Source of the DNA: JdFR-22 sp964534325
GTDB taxonomy: Archaea; Halobacteriota; Archaeoglobi; Archaeoglobales; Archaeoglobaceae
Length of the DNA: 64,000 nt
Direction of reading: 5' to 3'
Assembly: GCA_964534325.1 (NCBI GenBank)
Contig: CAZHOR010000001.1
Coordinates: 62,001-126,000, forward strand
The notes below the pieces were generated by a model, which worked only from the letters and a program-made list of their open reading frames with translations, ran no database searches and was not told where the DNA came from. Position numbers and translations under genes: made by a program. This document shows, piece after piece, positions 16,569-25,734 of the stretch; the stretch's first letter is position 1, and every line of letters begins with the position of its first letter.

Positions 16569-18215
16569 ATGCAAAATATGCAAGGAACGCCAATTCTCGT
16601 GCTTAGGGAAGGGACTCAGAGAACCTCTGGACGAGATGCGCAAAGACAGAATATTATGGCAGCCAGAACGATTGCCCAGTCGGTCAAATCAACTCTGGGG
16701 CCAAAAGGAATGGACAAGATGTTAGTTAACGGTGTCGGTGACATAGTGATCACCAACGACGGTGTTACCATTTTGAAGGAAATGGATGTAGAACACCCGG
16801 CAGCCAAGATGGTTATTGAGGTTGCCAAGACCCAGGAGAATGAAGTTGGGGATGGCACTACCACTGCAGTGGTCATTGCCGGTGAATTGCTGAAAAGGGC
16901 TGAAGAATTACTGGATCAGGATATTCATCCCACCCTAATCGCTCGCGGTTACAGACTTGCCGCTGAGAAGGCGAAGGAAGTATTGAACGAGATGGCTACC
17001 CCGGTTGGCAAAGACGATGAGGACATACTGCAGAAGATCGCCCAAACCGCCATGACCGGTAAGGGAGCAGAAGTAGCGGTGGATAAGCTTTCAGAGATCT
17101 CTGTTAAATCGGTCAAGAGCATTTCTGAGGAAAGTGAAGAGGGTGTCGATGCTGACACAGACTTCATCAAAGTGGAGAAGAGGCACGGTGGAAATGCTGA
17201 GGATACAGAGCTTATAGACGGTATCGTGATCGACAAAGAGATCGTGAACCCCGCCATGCCCAAGAAAGTGGAGGGCGCCAAGATACTGCTTCTCGATTCT
17301 GCTCTGGAAGTCAAGAACACTGAAACAGATGCACAGGTACAGATAAACGATCCCGACATGCTTCAGAAGTTTGTGGACCAGGAAGAGAAGATGCTCAAGG
17401 ACATGGCCGAAAAGGTAGTTAATTCAGGAGCAAACGTCCTGTTGTGTCAGAAAGGAGTTGACGACCTGGCCCAGTATTATCTGGCCAAGCAGGGCGTACT
17501 CGCAGCCAGAAGGGTCAAGAAGAGCGATCTGGAGAAGATCGCCAAGGCAACCGGCGGCAAGATAATGTCCGACCTTAGAGATATCAGCGAAGAAGATCTG
17601 GGCAAATCAAATCTGGTGGAAGAAAGGAAGGTCGGCGACGAGAAGATGACCTTCATCACCGGATGCCAGAACCCCAAGGCCGTAACCATTTTGGTGAGAG
17701 GAGGCACAGAGCACATAGTTGACGAGGTCGCCAGAGGAATCGAAGATGCTATAAGAGTAGTTACCGCTGCACTTAGAGATGGAAAAGTGGTTCCGGGTGG
17801 TGGAGCGCTTGAGACCGCCGCATCCCTCAGACTCAACGAGTGGGCTCCCAGTCTGGGAGGAAGAGAACAGCTGGCCGTAGAAGGGTTCGCCAAGTCACTG
17901 GAGGTCATTCCCAGAACACTGGCGGAGAACGCCGGCCTGGATCCCATCAACTCCCTGGTTGAATTGAAATCGGCACACGAAGAGAACAAGAAGGACTCCG
18001 GAATTGACGTCAACACCGGTAAGATAGGCAACATGAAAGAGCTCGGAGTGCTGGAGCCCATAAGCGTTAAGACCCACGCCATCAGCTCCGCAGACGAAGT
18101 AGCCGTAATGCTGCTCAGGATTGACGACGTAATCGCAAGCAAAGAAGGCAGCGGCGGCGGAGCCGGTGCCGGCGGCATGGGAGGCGGAATGCCACCCATG
18201 GGCGGCATGATGTAA
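16569..18215 (+). CDS. thsA: Thermosome subunit (group II chaperonin)
   Basis: 548 aa ATP-dependent protein-folding chaperonin that forms a double-ring complex. Landmarks: TLGPKGMDKMLV and NDGVTILKEMDVEHPAAKM (ATP site), ENEVGDGTTTAVVIAGELL, VPGGGALE near residue 400, and the Gly/Met-rich tail with GGMG repeats facing the central cavity. It is the only thermosome gene in the window. A strong GGAGGTGG site precedes the start. A hairpin plus T-rich run lies just downstream, and it is convergent with the Lon-family gene. Confidence 0.97.
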   Translation: MQNMQGTPILVLREGTQRTSGRDAQRQNIMAARTIAQSVKSTLGPKGMDKMLVNGVGDIVITNDGVTILKEMDVEHPAAKMVIEVAKTQENEVGDGTTTAVVIAGELLKRAEELLDQDIHPTLIARGYRLAAEKAKEVLNEMATPVGKDDEDILQKIAQTAMTGKGAEVAVDKLSEISVKSVKSISEESEEGVDADTDFIKVEKRHGGNAEDTELIDGIVIDKEIVNPAMPKKVEGAKILLLDSALEVKNTETDAQVQINDPDMLQKFVDQEEKMLKDMAEKVVNSGANVLLCQKGVDDLAQYYLAKQGVLAARRVKKSDLEKIAKATGGKIMSDLRDISEEDLGKSNLVEERKVGDEKMTFITGCQNPKAVTILVRGGTEHIVDEVARGIEDAIRVVTAALRDGKVVPGGGALETAASLRLNEWAPSLGGREQLAVEGFAKSLEVIPRTLAENAGLDPINSLVELKSAHEENKKDSGIDVNTGKIGNMKELGVLEPISVKTHAISSADEVAVMLLRIDDVIASKEGSGGGAGAGGMGGGMPPMGGMM

Positions 18216-18228
18216 AGAACAACTAAAG

Positions 18229-18260
18229 GAGTTACTTAACTCCAACCATTCTATTTTTTA
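18229..18260 (+). terminator. Hairpin and T-rich tract after the thermosome gene
   Basis: GGAGTTACTTAACTCC is a near-perfect palindrome starting 14 nt after the thermosome stop, followed by CTATTTTTTATT. The T-run is typical of archaeal termination; the hairpin may serve only as an mRNA 3' end. Confidence 0.5.
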
Positions 18261-18293
18261 TTACAGCTTCAAAAAAATTTAGAAAAGCAGGTT

Positions 18294-20696
18294 TTAATCC
18301 TCGTCTTCTCTGGAGGTTGATTTCCTGAATTTCTCGGATATCTCTTTTAATTTCTTTTCGACTTCGTAGTTGACAGTCCCTTCTTCGTATGTTCCGTCTG
18401 GCTGTTTTTCTCCAGCTTTGGCCCCCGTAAGTATCTCGATGCCCTGATCAATGGTCTTTACGGGGTATATGTGGAATTTACCGTCTTTTACTGCCTCTAC
18501 TACTTCTTCTTTGAGCATGAGGTTTTGAGCGTTGCTCTCCGGTATGAGAACTCCCTGCTTGCCGTTGAGGCCCAGTTGCTTGCATACCTCGAAGTAGCCC
18601 TCGACCTTCTCGTTCACTCCTCCTATGGCCTGCACCTCCCCTTTCTGGTTCACCGAACCGGTCACTGCCAGATTCTGTTTGATGGGGTAGCCAGAAAGAG
18701 TGGATAATAAGGCATAGAGTTCTGTGCTGGATGCACTATCTCCTTCAACTCCTTCATAGCTCTGCTCGAAGACCAGTCTGGCCGATAGGCTGAGGGGTTT
18801 ATCCTGAGCATATTTCTGGGCCAGATAGCCGCTGAGAATCATCACTCCCTTGGTGTGAATGGGACCACCCAGCTTGGCTTCTCGCTCTATGTCGATAATG
18901 CCTTCCTTACCCAGCCCTATGCTGGCCGTAACTCTGGAAGGTCTTCCGAAGGCGAAATCTCCCAGGCCCATCACAGACAATCCATTGACCTGACCAACGG
19001 CCTCACTTTCCGTGTCTATCAAAATAAAGCCTCTCTTGATCATCTCCTGAATCTTTTCCTGTATGAGGTTCGATCGATAGGTCTTCTCATCAATGGTCTT
19101 CCTTACATGGTCTGCCGTGATATACTCTGAATTATCCTCATTGGCATAGAAATTGGCTTCCCTTACAATGTCAGCAACTTCAGAGAATTTGGTTGACAGT
19201 TTTTCCTTGTGTACGGCTAATCTGGCACCATGCTCTACCAGTTTTGCCACACCTGAAGAGTCGAGATGTTTAAGGTTCTCTTTATGGCATAAGGTGCAGA
19301 TGAATGCAGCGTATTTCATGGTGTTCTCGTCATTCCTATCCATAACCGTATCAAAATCGGCTTTGACCTTGAAAAGCTCTTTAAAATCTTTATCCATGGT
19401 GTACAGAAGTGGGTAAATCCTTGAATCTCCCATCAAGACGATTTTGGCGTTCAAGGGTATGGGTTGAGGTTTCAGCCCTTTAGTGGTTATGAAACCCATT
19501 CGTTCAGCTGCTTCTTCCACCGTTATCTCTCCACTCTGCAAAGTCCTTTTTAAGCTCTCATAGGAAAGCATGTTGCGAAGAAGGTCTTCTGCTGGAATAA
19601 TGAGGTACCCCCCATTGGCCTTGTGAAGTGAGCCGGGTTTGATCATGGTGTGGTCGGTAGAAAGCATACCGAATTGCGCTTCCTTCTCCATCCTTCCAAA
19701 AAGGTTCTGGTACATGGTGTTACGCTCAAATATCACCGGACAACCCTCGGTATTAGTATTGTCCACAAGCACGTTGACCTCATATTTTCTAAACCGTGCT
19801 TCCTCCATCCACGACTGATAGGGGAATTGAGGTTGCTGTTGCTGGTATTGTTGAGGCATGAACTGCTGGAGATTATTGATAATGTCTTCTTTTACCTCCT
19901 CCAGGTAAGCGACAACGTCCTGGTTGTCCTCATACTTTTCCTCCAGGCCCGAGATGAGATGGCCGATAGCGTAAAGAGCTACTTCCCTGTTCAACTTCTT
20001 AAATTCTTCTCTGTACTTCTTTTCTATATTCCTCAACTCTTTGAACTCATTCCTGAGCTCGGAGTCGAGTTTTTGCCTCTTTTTCTGGATCTCTTCTCTC
20101 TTCTCGGGGCTGAGGTTCATGAACTTCTGCTGGTCAATAGGCTCACCATCTACCACAGGAAGGACGTTCAATCCTGCTTGAGTGATCCTTAAGACAAAAC
20201 CTTCATCCTCAGCCTTTTGGTTTATTTTATCGAAAAGAGATTTCCTCTCCTGCTCAATCCTGTTCACTATTTCGTCCCTGCGTTTGTTGAATTCTTCTCC
20301 CTCAAAAGCCTCGGGTATGGCTCTTCGAGCATCTTCGATGAGGTCCTTCATATCTTCTTTAAGCTCTTTTCCTTTACCCGGAGACATCCTTATAGCTTTG
20401 GGCTCGGATTGCTGCTGAAAATTATTCACGTAGACCCAGTCAGAAGGAGTTGACCTCTTACTGGCAAGCTCATCCAGGAACTCTTTAACCGCTGTCTCCC
20501 TCCCCGTACCTGGAGGGCCCGCAACATAGATATTGAAACCATCTTCTTCGATATTCAACCCGAATTTCAACGCCTTTACTGCCCTGTCCTGTCCAACAAT
20601 CCCCTTAAGAGGAGTTAAGTCTCTGGTAGATTCACAGCTAATTTTATTGGTATCAGTCTCCTTTCTCACATCCCCCACAGATAATTCATATACCAT
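18294..20696 (-). CDS. Lon-family ATP-dependent protease, AAA_32 type
   Basis: 800 aa. The N-terminal AAA part has GIVGQDRAVKAL and the P-loop GPPGTGRETAV, where Arg stands at the usual Lys position, as I recall for this AAA_32 subgroup. A long charged coiled segment with a Gln-rich stretch follows (about 180-300), then the ATPase second half and the Lon proteolytic domain. The catalytic dyad is visible as Ser654 in EGDSASST and Lys697 in GGVNEK. No transmembrane segment is seen, unlike canonical archaeal LonB. It probably degrades unfolded or regulatory proteins; it is convergent with the thermosome gene. Confidence 0.88.
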   Translation of the reverse strand: MVYELSVGDVRKETDTNKISCESTRDLTPLKGIVGQDRAVKALKFGLNIEEDGFNIYVAGPPGTGRETAVKEFLDELASKRSTPSDWVYVNNFQQQSEPKAIRMSPGKGKELKEDMKDLIEDARRAIPEAFEGEEFNKRRDEIVNRIEQERKSLFDKINQKAEDEGFVLRITQAGLNVLPVVDGEPIDQQKFMNLSPEKREEIQKKRQKLDSELRNEFKELRNIEKKYREEFKKLNREVALYAIGHLISGLEEKYEDNQDVVAYLEEVKEDIINNLQQFMPQQYQQQQPQFPYQSWMEEARFRKYEVNVLVDNTNTEGCPVIFERNTMYQNLFGRMEKEAQFGMLSTDHTMIKPGSLHKANGGYLIIPAEDLLRNMLSYESLKRTLQSGEITVEEAAERMGFITTKGLKPQPIPLNAKIVLMGDSRIYPLLYTMDKDFKELFKVKADFDTVMDRNDENTMKYAAFICTLCHKENLKHLDSSGVAKLVEHGARLAVHKEKLSTKFSEVADIVREANFYANEDNSEYITADHVRKTIDEKTYRSNLIQEKIQEMIKRGFILIDTESEAVGQVNGLSVMGLGDFAFGRPSRVTASIGLGKEGIIDIEREAKLGGPIHTKGVMILSGYLAQKYAQDKPLSLSARLVFEQSYEGVEGDSASSTELYALLSTLSGYPIKQNLAVTGSVNQKGEVQAIGGVNEKVEGYFEVCKQLGLNGKQGVLIPESNAQNLMLKEEVVEAVKDGKFHIYPVKTIDQGIEILTGAKAGEKQPDGTYEEGTVNYEVEKKLKEISEKFRKSTSREDED

Positions 20697-20840
20697 TTTT
20701 TACCCCCATACCCATACTTTTTGTAAACCGTACTTTTCAACCGGGTATCACATTATAAATCAGTTATTACTGAAAGCAAGAATAAAAATGAATGCGCAGA
20801 GCGCTGATAGACCAGTAAAATTATCAGAAGATACAAAGAT

Positions 20841-21410
20841 TTATACAGAATCTTTTAGGATACGTTCCAGGTTAACCAGCTTCTCTTTACTTTTCTTTAG
20901 TTTCTGGTTCGCCAGCTCCACAACAGTTCCCACAGATGTTTCATCGATCAAAAGAGTACTCCTACTAAACACCGGTACTTCCATGCTCTCATGAGAGGTT
21001 ACCTCCACGATGTTCTTCTTCAGGGAGATTATTCCGCTGCTGGAGAACCGTGATTCATTGGCCATCTCCATTAACTCTTCAGCAATTTCCAGATCCTTGC
21101 AGGCGATGTGAAGTATGGGAGGATTAGTGATCAACCAAACAGTCTGTTTCCCCTTTTTAGCGGCCTCTAATACCCTGTGAGGTTCGATGGTGTGATGCCA
21201 TTTGCCAAGAAAGGTTGAGTTCAGCTTATCACCCGGTTGGGGAGTGTCCAGAACACCTATTCTCCCACTACAGCTCGAAAGGGTCACAAATCTATCACTA
21301 GAGTTCAATAAATCCAGAAGAGTGATTATGTCCTCATCAACCTCACCGCTTTCCTTAACCCTTTGATATTTTCTGTATTTCTCCTCCCTAAACTCTTCCC
21401 AGCCCCTCAT
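20841..21410 (-). CDS. taw3: tRNA-Phe wyosine-derivative N4-methyltransferase (TYW3 family)
   Basis: 189 aa. TYW3/Taw3 methylates the wyosine intermediate at G37 of tRNA-Phe. The typical VDEDIITLLDLLNSSDRFVT segment with the SSCSGRI active-site motif, the KWHHTI region and a WLITNPPILHIAC strand are present. The ATG at 21410 is preferred over GTG 18 nt upstream, because an ATTTTAATA element lies about 30 nt before it. No other wyosine genes are nearby. Confidence 0.88.
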   Translation of the reverse strand: MRGWEEFREEKYRKYQRVKESGEVDEDIITLLDLLNSSDRFVTLSSCSGRIGVLDTPQPGDKLNSTFLGKWHHTIEPHRVLEAAKKGKQTVWLITNPPILHIACKDLEIAEELMEMANESRFSSSGIISLKKNIVEVTSHESMEVPVFSRSTLLIDETSVGTVVELANQKLKKSKEKLVNLERILKDSV

Positions 21411-21534
21411 CTTGCTCAATCGATGCACTCAAGGTATTAAAATTTATTTTATTAGCATTCAAGCACCAATAATCGATATAAAATGGAATTAAAACAGGTA
21501 TCCTTCCGTTGCTATCATTTTATTGTGTCAGCCT

Positions 21535-22995
21535 CTAATCTTTTCTCAATTCCATTATAAATAAACTACCACTGGGCTGGTTGTCTTCAACGGTGATGGT
21601 CCCTCCGCATCTCTCGATAGTCTTTTTAGCGATGTAGAGGCCTAATCCTGTTCCGTGGTTACCGCTAAACCCTTCCACAAATATTTTATCTTTCAAGTGG
21701 TCTGGAATACCCACTCCATTGTCACCGAACCTTATTTTACAGAAATTATCCTCTGGCTCAATATTTACGGTGATATGGTCTGCTTTTCCGTGATTTATGG
21801 CGTTCCTCATTAGGTTATCGATTATGGAGTTGATTGTCTCATCTGCAATCACTGTACCGCTTCCTTCCACCACTACATCCACCGAGTAGCTTGTTATTAC
21901 TTCTTCGATGATCTTTCTCACGTCATAGGCTTTTAATTCCTGTCCACATGAGACCAGGGATTCCAGCTCCGCCATCTTCTTAATCAGGCTAATGCTCTTG
22001 TTCACGGAAATGGAGATGAGGTCTAAGAACTTCTTATCCCACAGCTCTTCATACATGTCGACAGAATTGTTGATGACGGTGAGATCGTTTAGCAGATCAT
22101 GTCTGAGAGTCTTATTCAAAAGTCTCAAGATCTCGTTCAGCTGAACAACCTTCTCCTCCATCTTCCTTTGCTCTGTGATATCCCTGCCCGTTGCCTGAAA
22201 CCCTACATAACCTTCTTTATCATCAAAGATTGCTGCTGCATTCCATTCCACTGTTCTCCATCCCTGTGGGGTATTCTGCCTGTTGATAAGCCCTTTCAAG
22301 GACTTTTTCTTTTTCCCTTCCTCAATAGCAGCAACGGTCTTTTCATAGTCATCAGGGTGCAGGTAGTCCACAAAAAACGATCCTATCAGCTCTTCTCTAT
22401 TCTTACCCCAAAAATGGCAGGCAATATCGTTGAGAAATGTCCATTTGCCTTCTTTATCGGCCTTGACTATTATATCTCCGGTGAGGTTGGTTATGGTCAG
22501 GTATTCATCCCTCGCCTTTTGGAGGCTCTCTTCTGTTTCCTTACGCCTAGTGATATCCCTTATGATTCCCTGTACACCGACCGGTTGGCCTTCTGGATCC
22601 CTGAGAAAAGTTACGTTAAGCTCTCCCCAGCGAGGGGAGCCATCCTTGCAGATGTACTGGTATTCCATAGTGGGGACCACTACGTCATGACCCTCCATCA
22701 CGGACTTTAGACATCTCTGAAAAGAGCTTATGCCTTTATTATATGATTCTGGAGTCATTAAGTCCTTCATGCTCATGTTCAATACCTCTTCGACACTATA
22801 ACCAGAGATGTTCTCAACAGAAGGACTGACGTAGACCATATTAAGGTTCAAATCCTGCACAAAAAGGACATCTGTAGTATTCTCGGCCATCAAACGGTAT
22901 TTCTCCTCTTCCTCGAAAAGCCTCTTTAAATAATCCTGCGCTTGCGCTGACCTCTCCTTTAACAGGTTTAATTCGTCCAAATAAGAATTTATCAT
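21535..22995 (-). CDS. PAS-PAS histidine kinase (soluble)
   Basis: 486 aa from the ATG at 22995. A short coiled N-terminus (about 1-35) is followed by PAS1 (about 35-160) and PAS2 (about 165-285), each ending in a DIT signature, an H-box LNKTLRHDLLNDLTVINNS, and an HATPase_c domain with NLMRNAINHG, DNGVGIP and TGLGLYIAKKTI. The upstream 17 codons are hydrophobic, but the local AT-rich sequence looks more like a promoter than coding. The kinase core closely resembles the sensorless kinase at 10462. No response regulator is adjacent. Confidence 0.88.
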   Translation of the reverse strand: MINSYLDELNLLKERSAQAQDYLKRLFEEEEKYRLMAENTTDVLFVQDLNLNMVYVSPSVENISGYSVEEVLNMSMKDLMTPESYNKGISSFQRCLKSVMEGHDVVVPTMEYQYICKDGSPRWGELNVTFLRDPEGQPVGVQGIIRDITRRKETEESLQKARDEYLTITNLTGDIIVKADKEGKWTFLNDIACHFWGKNREELIGSFFVDYLHPDDYEKTVAAIEEGKKKKSLKGLINRQNTPQGWRTVEWNAAAIFDDKEGYVGFQATGRDITEQRKMEEKVVQLNEILRLLNKTLRHDLLNDLTVINNSVDMYEELWDKKFLDLISISVNKSISLIKKMAELESLVSCGQELKAYDVRKIIEEVITSYSVDVVVEGSGTVIADETINSIIDNLMRNAINHGKADHITVNIEPEDNFCKIRFGDNGVGIPDHLKDKIFVEGFSGNHGTGLGLYIAKKTIERCGGTITVEDNQPSGSLFIMELRKD

Positions 22996-23160
22996 GAATA
23001 TTATGAAAACTATTTTAAAAAAATTTAACCTTTCGAATTTCAGCATGATAATGAAACAGATAATTTCAGGGATTTCAAGTAGCCGAACATTAAACTGGTT
23101 TTTATTATCCGGTTTTCCGGGAAACTTTTAAGAGATAGCATCAATATAGTTTACTTGATT

Positions 23161-23379
23161 ATGAATAAAAGAGATTTGGCTGACGAGTTCTACAGAATAC
23201 TTAAAAGAGCGGAGAATTGCCCTCTGGAAGCCTATAACCTCATATATGAGGAGTTTGAGGACAAAGAATTCAATTATATGTGTCGTCTGCTTGATCGATG
23301 GAATGAATGGCAAAAGCTCATGAAGTTGGGTGGCAGAAAATACTACAACTATTATAGGGTCCTGGAGAAGTCAGTTTAG
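23161..23379 (+). CDS. Small protein of unknown function, 72 aa
   Basis: ATG-TAG frame encoding MNKRDLADEFYRILKRAENC and onward, rich in aromatic and charged residues and predicted mostly helical (EAYNLIYEEFEDKEFNYMCRLLDRWNEW). I do not recognise it. A TTTTAAG element about 30 nt upstream suggests a leaderless transcript. It is divergent from the PAS kinase and precedes the TrkA-C membrane protein by about 90 nt. Confidence 0.6.
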   Translation: MNKRDLADEFYRILKRAENCPLEAYNLIYEEFEDKEFNYMCRLLDRWNEWQKLMKLGGRKYYNYYRVLEKSV

Positions 23380-23467
23380 TCCTTAGAACTGTCGAAGCCA
23401 GATAACCAGTTTATTTGCTGGGGTAAAAGTTAACTATTCAATATGACGAACTTCTTAAGGTGATAAA

Positions 23468-24145
23468 ATGATTAGCGGACTTTAGTTTCTTCTGCCAACT
23501 CTGCTGGTGATACTCTTTTCCTTTCTTATCGTGAGGGCAGCTGCGATCGCTTTAATGATGACCGGATTGGACGAGAACAGGGCCAGATTTCAATCGAGGT
23601 CGGCCTTTACGGGTACAGGATTTACTACAAAAGAGGCTGAATTGATCGTTAATCACCCCAAGAGGCGCCAGATAATCAGCTGGTTAATGGTTTTGGGTAA
23701 TGCTGGAATCATTACTGTTATCGTCACCGGTACTTCGTCTCTGGTAAGCAGTGAGGGTATCGAGCTCACCATTGACGCAATCGTCCTCCTGATAGGTATC
23801 TTTTTGATCTACAAACTCGGCTCCCATACGGGATTCACCAGAAGGTGGGAGAGATTTATAGAAAATAGGCTGTCAAAATCGGCTGTTTTAGAAGAAGAGT
23901 CGACCGAGAGGCTGCTCCACTTTTTAGAGGGGTATGGCCTGGTCAGGGTAATGGTGAAAAAGGATTCACCATTAGTGGGAAAAACTCTGGACGATGAACA
24001 GCTAACAGAGAAGAGGTTGCTTGTATTGGGCATAGAAAGAGGAAGCAACTGGATACCCGTACCCTCTTCTGACCAGGAAATAAAGGAGGAAGATAGAATT
24101 GTGGTTTACGGTCCTTTAAAGGTGTTGAACAGCATTTTTGGTTAA
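23468..24145 (+). CDS. TrkA-C domain membrane protein with in-frame amber codon near its start
   Basis: The N-terminal part has about three membrane segments (ILFSFLIVRAAAIALMMTGL; ISWLMVLGNAGIITVIV; IDAIVLLIGIFLIYKLG) with the family stretch FQSRSAFTGTGFTTKEAE. The C-terminal part (about 145-215) is a TrkA_C/RCK_C ligand-binding domain. The best start is ATG 23468, four bases after AAGGTGAT, but codon 6 is TAG (23483-23485); reading resumes in frame as a membrane helix. Initiation at GTG 23507 would drop 13 codons, including part of the first helix, with no ribosome site. Either a nonsense mutation, readthrough, or that shorter form. Confidence 0.7.
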
Positions 24146-24312
24146 GGGATCGACAACGATGGTTGTGCCGCTCTAAGTTTATATATTTACGCTATGGAAT
24201 TTCTATTTTGAATTTCATAATGATAATATTCTTTCCCTTAAAAAAGACGGCTAAATATAGAAAAACTTATTATTCGCCCGAAGCGGATTAGCGTCATGGG
24301 GTGGTAGGTGCT

Positions 24313-24873
24313 ATGAAATCCGTACATATCGCAACAATTGGTCCAGATAAATACACTATAATAGACAGCCTAAAAAAGAGCGGGTACCCTGTTCAGAAGG
24401 TTTATCTTGTTTCCTGCGATAAAATCAGCCAGAAAAATCCATTTGAAGATATTGAAGATATTGAAAATGCTTTGAGAGCAGTAGCAGAGACTGACATAAT
24501 CGATGTTAGCCACATGGAGGTCGATGATATGGTAGATGAACTGCTCAAAACTGTCGACAAAGAGCTGGAAAAAGGCAATAAAGTGTTCTTAAATTCTACC
24601 GACGCGTCCGAGGTGCTTCATTTAGCTCTTTATACTACCGCCCGTATCACGAAATGCAAATTGTATGCTGGAGTATCTAAAGGTGGTAGAGTTTATGAAG
24701 TAATGGAGATTCCGCTAATACCTTATAACTCAATAGAAAGGGATAAGCTCAGGATCATTAAGATAATCCATAATGAGGGAGATGAGCTGGAATCCATGGA
24801 CAAGCTCATCCACCTATTCGAAGTGAAGAGCGGAGAGATTGCTGAAAGTAACACCGTAACCAGTTCCGAATAG
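24313..24873 (+). CDS. CARF/DUF6293-like ligand-sensing protein with short C-terminal helical region
   Basis: 186 aa. A Rossmann-like N-terminal domain (VHIATIGPDKYTIIDSLKKS, VYLVSCDKIS, then VFLNSTDASEVLHLALYTTA) has the pattern of CARF-type domains found in HFX_2341/DUF6293 and Csa3-type regulators: a glycine-rich first loop and a Ser/Thr loop after strand four. The C-terminal 45 residues (DKLRIIKIIHNEGDELESMD) could be a short winged-helix remnant. No CRISPR or cas gene is seen nearby. The start ATG follows TAGGTG. A TATA-like TTTATATATTT lies about 130 nt upstream. Confidence 0.55.
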   Translation: MKSVHIATIGPDKYTIIDSLKKSGYPVQKVYLVSCDKISQKNPFEDIEDIENALRAVAETDIIDVSHMEVDDMVDELLKTVDKELEKGNKVFLNSTDASEVLHLALYTTARITKCKLYAGVSKGGRVYEVMEIPLIPYNSIERDKLRIIKIIHNEGDELESMDKLIHLFEVKSGEIAESNTVTSSE

Positions 24874-24927
24874 ATATAGAATAGTTACGACAATGCAGTG
24901 AATTGGAGGGATAATCTTACCTCTGCC

Positions 24928-25518
24928 CTATTTTTGTCCGAAGAGTAGAGGGAATAAGAACTTGAGGAGGTCGTAAAGCGAGAACCCGCTCTTCTTCTCT
25001 TCAGGAGTTTTTATAATTATCCCCTTACTCTCTTTTAGCTTGGGGAACTTGTTTATAGCTTTTCCATGACATCCCACACATATCTCTCCTATCACATCCT
25101 GATGAACGTCATGGACGTCTTTGATGTGGCAATCATAACAGTTTTCGGCTTGTGGTACATTTATGTTACCATCCCCATGGCAATGAGAGCATTCCAGACT
25201 GGAGTGAGGGAAATGAACTATCCTATCAAAGTCTTCGGGAGTGTAGGTAAGACCTGCATGACATTTAGAACACAAATCCACATGGATCGCCAACAGCTTA
25301 TTCTCATCTTCCTTGCTATCAGCAAAATCGTCGACGTGAAGACTATGGCAAGAGCATCTCCCCAGTTTAGAGCCCGCTTCTTTTTCAGTGAGGATGGTAT
25401 CGTGGCAGGAAAAACAAATGTCTCCATATCCTCTTGGGTGCTCTATAGCGGAGGCTACTGGAGCAAAAATAGTGACCACTATGAAGATGGATATGAAACC
25501 GGTGGGGAACAACTTCAT
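24928..25518 (-). CDS. Secreted multihaem c-type cytochrome with C-terminal anchor
   Basis: 196 aa. A signal peptide (about 1-24, ending VASA) is followed by five CxxCH haem sites: CFSCH (35), CSKCH (83), CSHCH (110), CYDCH (127) and CVGCH (147). A CSCH (about 55) may be a variant site or a ligand. Several extra histidines (HVDD, HFPHSS, HDVHQD) could be distal ligands. The C-terminus has a hydrophobic segment LYDLLKFLFPLLFG that may anchor it to the membrane. Probably an extracytoplasmic electron carrier; partners are not in the window, and it stands alone between a CARF-like gene and a zinc-ribbon gene. Confidence 0.85.
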   Translation of the reverse strand: MKLFPTGFISIFIVVTIFAPVASAIEHPRGYGDICFSCHDTILTEKEAGSKLGRCSCHSLHVDDFADSKEDENKLLAIHVDLCSKCHAGLTYTPEDFDRIVHFPHSSLECSHCHGDGNINVPQAENCYDCHIKDVHDVHQDVIGEICVGCHGKAINKFPKLKESKGIIIKTPEEKKSGFSLYDLLKFLFPLLFGQK

Positions 25519-25734
25519 TTGAATAGAGTTAGCTCTTATTATAAATCAACCTTTTGTTTATACAATTCAGCATTATTATTAGCATACTCTTAATAATATA
25601 TAGGAGAACTCAAAAAATTGCACATATGCATTGCCGAGAATAAGTCGTCCTTCCAGAACAAAAGAACAACCCCACTAATATACCAATCCCACTGAAGGTT
25701 TAATAACAGTCAAATGAAGTTTAGTGACGGGGAT

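Noticed and set aside
23483..23485. Pyrrolysine codon in the TrkA-C gene
   Set aside because: No pyl genes are in the window, TAG is a frequent ordinary stop here, and this family is not known to need pyrrolysine; kept only as a possibility in the finding.
25066..25593. Long frame opposite the multihaem cytochrome
   Set aside because: The cytochrome strand carries signal peptide and five CxxCH motifs; the plus-strand frame is a shadow.
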